Below, in pieces: positions 29,449 through 37,988 of a stretch of 40,464 nt of DNA. A program made the position numbers and the translations under genes. Each line of letters begins with the position of its first letter. Within the stretch, counting starts at the first letter, position 1. The stretch covers positions 1 to 40,464 of the forward strand of contig JALNYV010000020.1 in assembly GCA_023229785.1 (NCBI GenBank), read 5' to 3'. This DNA is from Candidatus Dojkabacteria bacterium. GTDB lineage: Bacteria; Patescibacteria; Dojkabacteria; SC72. The notes under the pieces were generated by a model. That model did not search any database. It worked only from the letters and a program-made list of their open reading frames with translations, and was not told the DNA's origin.

Positions 29449-31546
29449 AAACTTTAAACAATTTCATATAGAAGCGCCTGATTTCAAAAGAGCGATTGAT
29501 GAAGGCTATCTTAAACAAACCGGAAGCGGTGGAGGTTTAGCTTTGACATCCGGTGAAATAGAATCAGAAAACTATACTGCTGATTTGGCAGGTTGGAAAC
29601 TTGATTCAAAGGGAGATGCATTTTTTAATAACATTACAGCTCAAGGAGCTATAACAGCTACAACAGGAGCTATTGGAGGTTGGGTAATCGGTGCGACTGA
29701 TTTGTCTACTTCTACTGACAGTATTATTTTAGACAGCACCAACCAAGCTATTTATATTGCAAAGACTTCTGGTTATTCTTTGGACTTAGAATTAAGCTCT
29801 AGCCAGTACGCTAGTATTACTGATGCTAGCCAAACAGGCTTAGATATTACTGGGGACTTTACAATAGAGGCTATTATTAAAATTGAAACTTTGCCAAGTG
29901 TAATCGGAACATTATCTAATATTGTGGCCAAGTGGAACGCCGCTTCTCAAAGAAGTTACCGAATGTACATAGGTGCTTCTGGCGATTTGATAAATGTTCA
30001 ATTTTCTGATGACGGTACTGTTACAAGTCATTCCTCTAGATTTTATAATTCTACCGCTTTAACCGCTGGAACTTGGGTGCATATAGCGGCGTCCGTTGAT
30101 GTGTCAGTACCTTCTGCGGCGATATATATTAACGGCGTACCAGATACAGTCGGGACTGCTTTGTCTGATGCTACTTCCGTTTTCAACAGTACCGCCAATG
30201 TTTACGTTGGAGCATCTTTGTCTGGCGGAAGCCCCGTTGAATTTTTTGACGGTTTAATAAAAGAAGTTAGAATTTGGAATGATATTAGAACGCCTGCAGA
30301 GATTCTAGCTAATATGAATAAACAGCTTTCAGGCGATGAGGCTGGCTTAGTAGCTTTATACAATTTTGAAAATAATGCTAATGATAAAACTTCCAATAGT
30401 AACAATTTAACCTTAAGCGGTTCGCCTGTTTACTCAACTGATATTCCTACCTTTACACCTTATTTTGAAAACAACGGAGTACAGATTGAATATAATTCTG
30501 GTACACCAAGGTTTTATGTTGGCGACGGAAACAATCAATTCTTTGAATTTGATGGCACAAACGCTTATGTAAATAATTCTAGTCTTTCTTTTAACGATAT
30601 ATTTGGAGATGGCTCTGACGGTGATTTGACTGTTACAGGAACGACTACTCTTACTTCAGATGTCCAATATGATAATGTTACTATTGATAGCGGCGGTGTT
30701 CTTAATCCTGCTGGCTATAGGGTTTATATAAAAAACAAACTTTTAGTAAGAAGCGGTGGTACTTTGGCGAGAAATGGAAATAGTGGTGGTAACGGCGGCA
30801 ACGGTGGAGCTTCTGGTGGAACAGCCGGAACTGCTGGTGCGGTTTTAGCGAATGGTACAATAGTCGGTGGGTTAGTCGGATGTGCTGGTGGTGTAGGAGG
30901 AGATGGAGACACTGAGGGAGGCTTTGACGGAGTCAATGGTTCTAATTCAGCGAATAGTTTGGGAGTCAATGGCGTTGCTGGGGGGACTGGCGGATTAAGA
31001 AGAGTGCCTAATACGCCTGCTGGAGGAGGAAACGGCGGAGGAGGAACTGCTGGAACGGTAACTGAAACTTTAAACGCTAGAAATGTTTTAGCTTTGTCTA
31101 CTATGCACAGTTTAATAAATGGAACTGTTGCTAACATAAATGGTTCTGCTTCTAGCGGAGGAGGAGGAGGTGGAGACGGTGCTTCTGACGGAGGCAACAG
31201 TTATGGAGGCGGAGGTGGTGGCGGTTCTGGAAGTTGCGGTGGTGTCGGAGTTGTGTTCGCAAAAATTATTGTTAATTACGGAACTATATCTTTTAACGGC
31301 GGTAACGGAGGTAACGGTGGTAATGGCTCTACTGGCTCTGGCTGTGGCGGAGGTGCTGGAGGGGCAGGAGGTTCTGGCGGTGTCTTAGCTTTAACTTATT
31401 CTTCTTTAGTTAATAATGGAACAATATCAGTCGCTGGCGGAACGAAAGGAACTGGTGGTTTAGGTTCTACTGGAGCTATTAAGGGTGCTAACGGTGAAAA
31501 CGGTACTGACGGCAACACAGGAACTTTAATTCAAATTGTAGTATAA
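29441..31546 (+). CDS. tail adhesin with LamG domain and Gly-rich C-terminus
   Basis: The 701-residue protein has an N-terminal attachment part, a repeat-like segment (GAITATTGAIGGWVIGATDL), a LamG/ConA-like lectin domain (about 115-310; FTIEAIIKI, WVHIAASVD, VYVGASL, IKEVRIWNDIRT) and a beta region. A very Gly-rich stretch follows from about 440 to 690, with many GGNGG, GGGGG and GGAGG motifs. The Gly-rich part may form a polyglycine-II adhesin like T-even gp38 tips. It is probably a receptor-binding protein that recognises host glycans. Confidence 0.75.
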   Translation: MIKNFKQFHIEAPDFKRAIDEGYLKQTGSGGGLALTSGEIESENYTADLAGWKLDSKGDAFFNNITAQGAITATTGAIGGWVIGATDLSTSTDSIILDSTNQAIYIAKTSGYSLDLELSSSQYASITDASQTGLDITGDFTIEAIIKIETLPSVIGTLSNIVAKWNAASQRSYRMYIGASGDLINVQFSDDGTVTSHSSRFYNSTALTAGTWVHIAASVDVSVPSAAIYINGVPDTVGTALSDATSVFNSTANVYVGASLSGGSPVEFFDGLIKEVRIWNDIRTPAEILANMNKQLSGDEAGLVALYNFENNANDKTSNSNNLTLSGSPVYSTDIPTFTPYFENNGVQIEYNSGTPRFYVGDGNNQFFEFDGTNAYVNNSSLSFNDIFGDGSDGDLTVTGTTTLTSDVQYDNVTIDSGGVLNPAGYRVYIKNKLLVRSGGTLARNGNSGGNGGNGGASGGTAGTAGAVLANGTIVGGLVGCAGGVGGDGDTEGGFDGVNGSNSANSLGVNGVAGGTGGLRRVPNTPAGGGNGGGGTAGTVTETLNARNVLALSTMHSLINGTVANINGSASSGGGGGGDGASDGGNSYGGGGGGGSGSCGGVGVVFAKIIVNYGTISFNGGNGGNGGNGSTGSGCGGGAGGAGGSGGVLALTYSSLVNNGTISVAGGTKGTGGLGSTGAIKGANGENGTDGNTGTLIQIVV

Positions 31547-31550
31547 TTTT

Positions 31551-31808
31551 ATGTTTATATATTACGCAAAGAATGGGAATGATATCAAATTTGTTTCTGA
31601 TAAAAAAGAACGAACGTCTTTAAGCTACATTGAAAAAGAACTGAGTTTTGAAGAGAAAGAAAAATTGAACAGTAATAAATATGACAAAAAAGTTATAGAC
31701 AACAATTTGGTTTTTTTATTGAAAGAAAAAGAAGCTGATTTAATTGATATTGATAACATAAAAGATATAAACGATGTTAAAAAATTTCTTAAGAAACTTT
31801 TAAAATAA
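31551..31808 (+). CDS. hypothetical charged protein
   Basis: An 85-residue lysine/glutamate-rich protein: a beta hairpin at the start (IYYAKNGNDIKFVSDKKERT), a helical middle and a helical C-terminus (INDVKKFLKKLLK). It lies 4 nt after the adhesin and 4 nt before the internal virion protein. It may be a fibre chaperone. Not recognised. Confidence 0.5.
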   Translation: MFIYYAKNGNDIKFVSDKKERTSLSYIEKELSFEEKEKLNSNKYDKKVIDNNLVFLLKEKEADLIDIDNIKDINDVKKFLKKLLK

Positions 31809-31812
31809 CAAT

Positions 31813-34662
31813 ATGGCTATACAAAAATACGACCAAACCAAAGGAACATTCACACAAGGGGGCGCGACCAGGCAATATGACTTTGTAAATAAAAAACTAA
31901 GAACAGGCGCTAACCTTGATAAAGCAAGTGCCACTATTTCCTATGGACAGCAAGGTGATTACTCTAATCTTCTGCAACAGAATCAAGCGACCAAAGGTTA
32001 TGAGGCTTTTAAAGCTCCAACCTATGAAGAACTGGCCAACGCTTGGGCTGGCGGAAAACAAACTTTTGCAAAATACTCTGCTATGGGTTATGAACCTATG
32101 GTAGCGGGCAGAAACTATGTGAACACTACTACCGGAATGGCTAGATCCTACGGAGATACTTCAGCTAATCAAGCTATGTATAAAGAGCAAATAGCAAACA
32201 CTCCAAAGGTTCAACTAACACCGACACCTCAGGCTTTGGCAGAACAACAAGCGCAAGGACAAGTAGTCAATCAACAACTTATTAATCCTGGTCAGGTGTC
32301 TTCGTATACTCCAACAAAGGCAGAAGTAACTAAGGCGGCTGGTACTCTTGAAGAATATGCGGTTAACAAAGGCTTAGACCCGGAAGAGATTACTCCGGCT
32401 ATTAAAGCTGAATATGAGAATAAATTTAAGATTGCTTCCGTTCCTGGCAAAGTGACAAAATACAATCCAGTTACGGGCAAGCCTTCACAGGTTAGTCAAG
32501 CTGATATTGACGCTGGCATGTATAACGGTTGGAGCAATACTCCTCTGACAAACTTACCAAGCCCAGCCGATGAAGAGATAACAACCTCCGATTTGAATAA
32601 AGACAATACAATAAGTCAAAAAGCTACTTTGGTTAACCCGGCTACTGGCGAAAGGGTGGCTGTTGAAGTCGGGAGCAACCAAGCGCAACAATTTTTTGGC
32701 CAAGGATATGTTTTAGAAGGTCAATCACCGTCTACTGGTCAAGCGACTTTTGTGAACCCAACCACAGGTCAAAGAGTGGCGGCTGACCAAGGAAGCTCAC
32801 AGGCTAAACTTTTAATGGCTGACGGCTATGTCCCAGAGGTAAATTTAGGAGTCCCTACTTCAGGCTCACAGATAGGCGGTACAAGCGGAACTGGCGTAAC
32901 TGGCGCTACTGGCCAAACAGGTGTAGAAAGCGGCACAGACGGCCAAATTTCGCCAAATTCTGGCATACTAAGCACAGGTGGTCTAAACGACAGGATAAAC
33001 GCCTACATGGCTACTTTTGGAGCGGCCGAAGATGCCACAGCCGAGCAGGCAGGATTATCCTCTAAAAACCTTTTAGTAAATAAAATTGGAGCTGAACTTG
33101 ATAAGATGAAGGCTGATATTGATTTTGAAAGCATACTAAGTTTGGCTGGCGGAGGAGAACGGGCTGATATTCTTGAAGCCGGAATGAAAGAAGTTAAAGA
33201 TGAGGATATAACCAAGGCGATTGAAGGTGGACTATTAAGTAATCTAGTTACTGAATACAATGCGACTGAAAGCAGAATTGATAGAGCCGAGGCTTTGCAG
33301 AGAGCGACCAATCTTTATAACTATAATTTAAAAACAGTAGATTATAATCTGGCTCTTGGAAATGCTCAGGAAGCTCAAAGACAAGTAGAAAGAACAGCCG
33401 ACCAAATGAAAGAATACCGAGCTATGGCTTTAGAAGATATGGCTACTCAGTATAATATGCAAAGAGATGAAATTGAAGACGCTAGATATGCGAATGAACA
33501 GATGTGGGAAAAAGAAGCGGCCGGTTATGTACCGATTAGCCAAGAGAATTATCAAGCTATGGCGCTTAAGTATGGAGAAGACAAAATCTTTACAGATTAT
33601 TCCGGTCAAAGTTATCTAAGACCTGACGAGCCTATGGGAGAATTAGCGATGTATGAAGCTAAGAAAATGATTGATGCCGCCTATGAACAAGGCGGAATGG
33701 CAGAGTTAGAAATGTATGAAGCTAAAAAAGCTATTGATATGGCTTACGAGGCTAACAAGTCTTCTCAGTTTTCTGGGTTTGCAAGTCAAGCTGACTATAA
33801 TGCGGCAAAGCAAAAAAATGATAATATACTTACAGGCATAGATGAATTATTAAATTCTGCAGGCAGACAATATGCCACTGGAAAATCAAGTTTGTTACCG
33901 GTAGTTCCAGGAACTGAAGCGGCTAATTTTGTGGCTGCTTTTGATACATTCAAATCTAAAACAATTCTTGAAAATATAGGATTGTTGAAAGGTGTGTTAT
34001 CTGACGCTGATATGAAGATTCTTGAAAGAGCCGGGACTAAACTAAGCAGAAATTTAACCGAAGAAGAATTTGTTAACGAATTAAACAAATTAAAATTTAC
34101 AGCTATAAAAGCAAAGAATAAAATTGATGCTGGTAATGAGTATAATTTTAATTCACTGCGAGATTATTTGATGTCAATGGGCGCTTCTAACGGTACGCCA
34201 TTAGTTTCTAAGTATGACAAGAATTTTCAAACTATTGTAACTGCTATTGAAAACGAAGGAATGGATGAAGAAGAAGCATTGCAGTTTATGCAAAGTTTCG
34301 GGACAAGCTCTTTTAACAACGACCTGAGCAAGTCGGAAAACTCCTCGCCTATTGCAAAATTGGTTTACACTAAGTCGGGTGAAGAAGGCGGCCAGTGCGG
34401 TAGATTTGTAAATGATATTACCGGACTTGGATTAGGCGATAGTTTAAAGTCAAAATTAGCTAAAATGGACACAAACATAAAACAACCTGAGCCAGGCATG
34501 GTGTTTGTTATGCCTTACAAAGATACCGGGCATACTGGGTTTATTGTGGGAGTTAATGATGACGGGACTGTAACTGTAAAAGACAGTAATTGGAAATTGG
34601 ATGAAAAAGTGAGAGTCCACACAATACCGGCTAATAAAATTATAGGATTAAGAAGAGTTTAA
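31813..34662 (+). CDS. large internal virion protein with C-terminal CHAP hydrolase
   Basis: The 949-residue protein is mostly helical and low-complexity in the first 400 residues. It has a duplicated 30-residue unit near 275-345 (VNPATGERVAVEVGSNQAQ... / VNPTTGQRVAADQGSSQAK...), another duplication near 615-645 (MYEAKKMIDAAYE / MYEAKKAIDMAYE), and a C-terminal CHAP domain with Cys862, His907 and Asn926. CHAP enzymes are amidases or endopeptidases of peptidoglycan. An internal protein with a hydrolase end is typical of DNA-ejection machines such as T7 gp16. The size is tape-measure-like, but there is no tail-tube module. Confidence 0.75.
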   Translation: MAIQKYDQTKGTFTQGGATRQYDFVNKKLRTGANLDKASATISYGQQGDYSNLLQQNQATKGYEAFKAPTYEELANAWAGGKQTFAKYSAMGYEPMVAGRNYVNTTTGMARSYGDTSANQAMYKEQIANTPKVQLTPTPQALAEQQAQGQVVNQQLINPGQVSSYTPTKAEVTKAAGTLEEYAVNKGLDPEEITPAIKAEYENKFKIASVPGKVTKYNPVTGKPSQVSQADIDAGMYNGWSNTPLTNLPSPADEEITTSDLNKDNTISQKATLVNPATGERVAVEVGSNQAQQFFGQGYVLEGQSPSTGQATFVNPTTGQRVAADQGSSQAKLLMADGYVPEVNLGVPTSGSQIGGTSGTGVTGATGQTGVESGTDGQISPNSGILSTGGLNDRINAYMATFGAAEDATAEQAGLSSKNLLVNKIGAELDKMKADIDFESILSLAGGGERADILEAGMKEVKDEDITKAIEGGLLSNLVTEYNATESRIDRAEALQRATNLYNYNLKTVDYNLALGNAQEAQRQVERTADQMKEYRAMALEDMATQYNMQRDEIEDARYANEQMWEKEAAGYVPISQENYQAMALKYGEDKIFTDYSGQSYLRPDEPMGELAMYEAKKMIDAAYEQGGMAELEMYEAKKAIDMAYEANKSSQFSGFASQADYNAAKQKNDNILTGIDELLNSAGRQYATGKSSLLPVVPGTEAANFVAAFDTFKSKTILENIGLLKGVLSDADMKILERAGTKLSRNLTEEEFVNELNKLKFTAIKAKNKIDAGNEYNFNSLRDYLMSMGASNGTPLVSKYDKNFQTIVTAIENEGMDEEEALQFMQSFGTSSFNNDLSKSENSSPIAKLVYTKSGEEGGQCGRFVNDITGLGLGDSLKSKLAKMDTNIKQPEPGMVFVMPYKDTGHTGFIVGVNDDGTVTVKDSNWKLDEKVRVHTIPANKIIGLRRV

Positions 34663-34679
34663 TACATAATTATAAATAT

Positions 34680-36116
34680 ATGTTGACACCAGAAAAAATA
34701 GAAGAATTAAAAAAGAAATACAAAAGTGATAATACAAATTTAATGCCAGAAACTGAAGGGTTAAAAGGCAAAGAGCTTTTAAATAGTATTATGGGCGATA
34801 GGCAAGACGTTTTTTCTGAAGTTAAAAGTAAAGAAAAACAAAATGGATTTATTGAAACATTAAAAGGCGTTGGCAAGGGCGTTGTGAATACTCTCTCAGA
34901 TATGGGCGACGCTGGTGAAAAATTAGAAACTGGAATTCTAAGAACAATACTTCCGAAGAGTGCTGAAAAAGCATTGGGAATAGCTAAGGAACAACGCACA
35001 GAAGATTATAAATACGCCGGAGAAGATTTATTCCCGGAAGAGAGTAGGACAGCTTCTAACGCTTGGCAGAAACTAGGTTTTACAGGTGAGCAAATAGCTG
35101 AATTTTTTATTCCGATTACAAAAGTGAACAAAGTATCAAGCATCGGAAAAGTCGGTAAAGCTTTGATAGGCGCTTTTGAAATGGCTGGTAAAACTGCCAT
35201 ACAAACAGGAGGCGACATCGGTGCTACCGCTGGTGCTGGTATTACTGATTTGGCTTTAACTTCTGTCGGTGGCGTTTTAGGAAAAACATTATTTAAAAGT
35301 CTTCCAAAAAGTATTACGCAAAATGTGTTAAAACAGAAAACAGGTGAAAAAGATGTTACTGAGTTTTTATTGGAAAAAAGTAAAATTGGAACACCTGAAC
35401 AAATTATCAATAATTCTAAAAAGGTTATTTCCGAATTAGATGATAAAGTTACCGGCTTGCTAAATAGTGTAAAAATAACTACTGACAAAGTAACAGCAAA
35501 ATCAATTTTGCAAAATACGGTTGATAAAATAAACGAAGCTGGCGGTAAGACTACAATAGAAGAAATAAAAAAGATTATAAATAATCTTGCGCCACAGGCT
35601 AGAGGACTTTTGGATAAACAGTCGTGGTCTTTAACCAATGCTAACCAATTACGAAGAGTTTTAGATAAAACTTTAACCGATAAAGCGTTTTTGTCGCAAC
35701 AATTACCATATAATAAAAGTGTTTTAATGGACTTTGCAAATACTATTAGAAATACAGTAAAAGAAAAAGCTCCTCAAGAAGTGAGGAGTTTGTTTGAAGA
35801 AATGTCTAAGGAAATTACTCTTAGCAAGGCTTTGCAAAGAACTTACGGAGGAACAAAAAAAGGCGCTGGTATAGGCCTCAAAGATTTAATGGCTTTAGCT
35901 GGTGGTGGAGCGGCCGGAGGAGCAGTTGGTTCTGCGTTGACACTTTCTGCTTTAAAAGCTAGTGAGAATCCTGCTATAAAACTTCAATTTGCTCAAAAAC
36001 TTTATAAATTAGATAAACTTGCTGAGAAGGTAAGGCCAATATTAGAAAAATTAAAGCCGGCCGAGCAAGGTATTATATCGCAAATGATTCAAGCTCTGAC
36101 AGATGAAATAGATTAG
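34680..36116 (+). CDS. putative ejection protein
   Basis: The 478-residue helical protein has two small-residue hydrophobic stretches, about 160-205 (ALIGAFEMAGKTAIQTGG...TSVGGVLGKTLF) and about 395-425 (LMALAGGGAAGGAVGSALTL), that could insert into membranes. A charged helical middle separates them. Lying next to the CHAP protein at the end of the late unit, it resembles podovirus ejection proteins that form a trans-envelope channel. No enzymatic motif is seen. Confidence 0.55.
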   Translation: MLTPEKIEELKKKYKSDNTNLMPETEGLKGKELLNSIMGDRQDVFSEVKSKEKQNGFIETLKGVGKGVVNTLSDMGDAGEKLETGILRTILPKSAEKALGIAKEQRTEDYKYAGEDLFPEESRTASNAWQKLGFTGEQIAEFFIPITKVNKVSSIGKVGKALIGAFEMAGKTAIQTGGDIGATAGAGITDLALTSVGGVLGKTLFKSLPKSITQNVLKQKTGEKDVTEFLLEKSKIGTPEQIINNSKKVISELDDKVTGLLNSVKITTDKVTAKSILQNTVDKINEAGGKTTIEEIKKIINNLAPQARGLLDKQSWSLTNANQLRRVLDKTLTDKAFLSQQLPYNKSVLMDFANTIRNTVKEKAPQEVRSLFEEMSKEITLSKALQRTYGGTKKGAGIGLKDLMALAGGGAAGGAVGSALTLSALKASENPAIKLQFAQKLYKLDKLAEKVRPILEKLKPAEQGIISQMIQALTDEID

Positions 36117-36250
36117 AATTATTCTAGATGATGAAAATACTCTACTATAATTATACCCAGAATAATCGTAATGATTAGACCTCCAAGACCCATATATTTT
36201 AGTTATTTATTATGGTTATAGTATTAGCACAAATAAATTATATTGTCAAG
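36117..36250 (+). other. non-coding stretch after the late unit
   Basis: No gene is visible. ATTATTCT (36118-36125) and AGAATAAT (36159-36166) form an 8-bp inverted repeat with a 33-nt loop right after the last late gene. It has no U-tract, so a terminator is possible but weak. The rest is very AT-rich. Confidence 0.35.
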
Positions 36251-36257
36251 ACTTGAC
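36245..36257 (+). promoter_or_regulatory. operator-like palindrome over the -35 box
   Basis: GTCAAG-A-CTTGAC is a perfect 6-bp dyad with one central base, and its right half contains the first five bases of the -35 box of the promoter at 36253. This is where a dimeric repressor would block transcription of the replication unit. The protein that would bind is unknown; the ribbon-helix-helix product of 38707 is one candidate. Confidence 0.5.
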
Positions 36258-36281
36258 TTTGTCTGTTTTTTAGTATACAAT
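36253..36281 (+). promoter_or_regulatory. sigma70 promoter of the replication/early unit
   Basis: TTGACT (36253-36258) and TACAAT (36276-36281) are separated by 17 bp, and each differs from consensus at one position. The start should be near 36288. It drives a structured leader and then the replication initiator. Confidence 0.7.
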
Positions 36282-36287
36282 AAAATT

Positions 36288-36410
36288 ACAATATAATATG
36301 CCTAAAAAAAGCTCACAATTTAAAGAACCGAAAGGTTTATCTATATACGGTATCCAACCCGTAGCACCTGAGCTTTGGTGTAGGCGATAGATAAGCCTCT
36401 CGGTTTTTTT
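36288..36410 (+). ncRNA. three-way-junction leader RNA with loop pseudoknot
   Basis: After the promoter, a long stem (AACCGA / TCGGTT, 36326-36331 and 36400-36405, plus GGTTTATCT / AGATAAGCC, 36334-36342 and 36389-36397) closes two hairpins: TACGG / CCGTA (36346-36350, 36359-36363) and GCACC / GGTGT (36364-36368, 36377-36381). The entire 8-nt loop of the second hairpin, TGAGCTTT (36369-36376), is perfectly complementary to AAAGCTCA (36308-36315) on the 5' side, so a pseudoknot can form. The closing stem ends in a U-tract. A 30-codon frame (36298-36390) runs through it. It is either a cis attenuator of the initiator gene or a free small RNA. I match it to no known riboswitch or ribozyme. Confidence 0.6.
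36326..36410 (+). terminator. intrinsic terminator just before the replication gene
   Basis: The closing stem of the leader RNA (15 paired positions with a 2x2 internal loop, some G-U) is directly followed by seven T (36404-36410). The replication gene starts 12 nt later, so the terminator must be passed for its expression from the promoter at 36253. Confidence 0.7.
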
Positions 36411-36421
36411 AATTGAAATTT

Positions 36422-37198
36422 ATGATAAAAGAGAAAATAAATATAATAGATGAAAGTGGAGATAAAAAGTATTTTACCATTATACCAAATTATGTTTTAA
36501 ATCATTCTACTATATACGACAGAGAAGTGTATATCCAAATGAAGCGTATTGCCGGAGAAAGCGGAACCTGCTGGATAAGCCAAGGAAAATTAGCAAAAAA
36601 ATGTGGTTTATCTGTTAATAGAGTTAAGACCTCATTAAAGTATTTAGTTGAACACAAATGGATAGGCTATGTAGGTAAAAAAAGTGTTAGCACTAATGGT
36701 GGAGAACAAAAAACAAATGAATATAAAATAACAGATTTGTGGCAACTAAATAATAGTTTTTACAACGACAAAGGGGTATCACCAGATGACACACCTGCTA
36801 ACAAAGGGGTATCACCAGATGACACAAAGGTGTATCACCAAAACGACAAAGGGGTATCACCAGGAAGCTACAAAGAAGAACCATTGAATAATAACCATAT
36901 TAAGAAGATACTGCAAACTGACGTTTGCGGTAACGAAATAAATCCTTTAATAAAACTTTTTGAACAAATAAATCCATCTATCTCTTATGGGAATAAAACG
37001 CAGAGAGAAGCACTTGAATGGCTTGTAGAAAAGTACGGGCTAGAAAAAGCGACTGGTACTATAAAATACGCTGTTTCTATCCAGGGGCGAAAATTTGCGC
37101 CGACTATAACTACTCCAGCTATGCTAAAAAGCAAACTAGGCGATTTAATGATTTATTATAAAAAAGAGAATACTAATCCTTTAATAGTAAAAATATGA
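36422..37198 (+). CDS. replication initiator with winged-helix domain and internal iterons
   Basis: The 258-residue protein has an N-terminal helix-turn-helix domain (about 15-105) typical of phage and plasmid initiators: SQGKLAKKCGLSVNRVKTSLKYLVEHKWI gives the HTH and wing start. A linker of repeated KGVSPDD units and a C-terminal helical domain (about 165-258) follow; the latter could bind a host helicase loader, as DnaD-like parts do. The linker DNA contains four iterons, so the gene probably holds its own origin, as lambda O does. I start it at ATG 36422 rather than TTG 36413. The stop overlaps the next start. Confidence 0.75.
   Translation: MIKEKINIIDESGDKKYFTIIPNYVLNHSTIYDREVYIQMKRIAGESGTCWISQGKLAKKCGLSVNRVKTSLKYLVEHKWIGYVGKKSVSTNGGEQKTNEYKITDLWQLNNSFYNDKGVSPDDTPANKGVSPDDTKVYHQNDKGVSPGSYKEEPLNNNHIKKILQTDVCGNEINPLIKLFEQINPSISYGNKTQREALEWLVEKYGLEKATGTIKYAVSIQGRKFAPTITTPAMLKSKLGDLMIYYKKENTNPLIVKI
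36768..36862 (+). repeat. four iterons inside the initiator gene (candidate origin)
   Basis: Four copies of ACAAAGGKGTATCACCA start at 36768, 36801, 36824 and 36846. Copies 1 and 2 also share the next 8 bases. The third reads GGTGTATCACC, a perfect dyad around TAT; the others have GGGGTATCACC. Spacings are 33, 23 and 22 bp, so copy 3 is in another reading frame than the rest (KVYH instead of KGVS). The conserved object is therefore DNA, as expected for initiator-binding iterons. Confidence 0.8.
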
Positions 37199-37560
37199 AA
37201 TACAGTATCATTTGTCACGACGGAAAACAATTTGAAATCACAGAAGAACAAAAGGAAATTATTTATAAACTAAGCTCATCAACTACCAAAGGTGTAGATG
37301 TTAATGGCGAATTTATAATGTTTTCAAATATAGCACGTATAGAAAAAGTTGTTGGAGAAAATTATACTTATCCGAATTACTCAAATAATAATATGCCCTT
37401 TGAAAGAATTGCGGAAAAAGTACATGAAAACAGAAAAAAAAGAGCTATGCAAAGCATGATTAAAGGTTTTAAACAACATTTTCAAAGCAGAGAAATGCCT
37501 ACTCAGTCAAAAGAGCTATTAAGTAAAATGGAATTAAAGCTTAAAGAATATGAACTTTGA
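37195..37560 (+). CDS. hypothetical protein
   Basis: A 121-residue protein. The first half has beta strands and helices (KYSIICHDGKQFEITEEQKEIIYKL) with a VNGEFIMFSNIARIEKV strand pair, and the rest is a charged helical tail. It overlaps the initiator stop by 4 nt and the nuclease start by 11 nt, so it may assist replication. Not recognised. Confidence 0.5.
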   Translation: MKYSIICHDGKQFEITEEQKEIIYKLSSSTTKGVDVNGEFIMFSNIARIEKVVGENYTYPNYSNNNMPFERIAEKVHENRKKRAMQSMIKGFKQHFQSREMPTQSKELLSKMELKLKEYEL

Positions 37561-37978
37561 ATACGCTCAAGACATAAGGACTAGAAAAGAGCTTGAATAT
37601 AACTTTATTAGAGGAAAAGAAAAAGAAGCTAAAATTGCTGGCCTTATTCCTTATCCGATAATCATTGAAGAAAGCAAAGACAGGCTTTTTGAAGTAGGTG
37701 AATATAAGCCGGACTGTAAAATCTACCTTAACAATAAATGGTATGAAGCTGAAATAAAGTATTCCGATATAGAGCTAGATTACTTAGAACTTAAAAAGAA
37801 CCAAGCAACTTATCTTAACAAAGTAGACGGGCTATTTATTCAAGGCTCGCCAACCAAATACACAATAAATAGAGTTAAGTGGATTATATCCAATTCAACC
37901 TTAGAAACAGATACTTATTGCCACAAGCCTTGCTATCGCTTTAAACCATTAACTTGGAAACAATATAACTTATTCTAA
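37550..37978 (+). CDS. PD-(D/E)XK nuclease-like protein
   Basis: The 142-residue protein contains KPDCKIYLNNKWYEAEIKYS: Asp in PD, ten-odd residues, then Glu-Ile-Lys, the PD-(D/E)XK active-site pattern. A helix with ELDYLELKKNQATYL follows, as in VRR-Nuc or resolvase-like small nucleases. In the replication operon it could process recombination or replication intermediates. The exact subfamily is not clear. Confidence 0.6.
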   Translation: MNFEYAQDIRTRKELEYNFIRGKEKEAKIAGLIPYPIIIEESKDRLFEVGEYKPDCKIYLNNKWYEAEIKYSDIELDYLELKKNQATYLNKVDGLFIQGSPTKYTINRVKWIISNSTLETDTYCHKPCYRFKPLTWKQYNLF

Positions 37979-37988
37979 ATTAAAAACT

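Noticed and set aside
30724..31197. Proline-rich reverse-strand frame of 157 codons
   Set aside because: It is the antisense of the Gly-rich adhesin region; Gly codons read as Pro on the other strand. No start context supports it.
31813..34662. Tape-measure protein of a long-tailed phage
   Set aside because: There is no major tail, tail-assembly frameshift or baseplate module nearby, and the protein ends in a CHAP domain next to an ejection-type protein, so an internal virion protein is the better reading.
35006..35638. 210-codon reverse-strand frame
   Set aside because: It lies wholly opposite the ejection-protein gene, with low-complexity Ser/Leu/Pro content typical of a shadow frame. No other gene is on that strand.
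36298..36390. 30-codon gene in the leader RNA
   Set aside because: It has no SD, no recognisable protein features, and lies within a structured, terminated RNA. It is kept only as a possible leader peptide in the finding.
36768..36862. CRISPR-like repeats in the initiator gene
   Set aside because: Copies are 17 bp, the gaps between them are 5-16 bp, and they lie inside a coding region; iterons explain them better.
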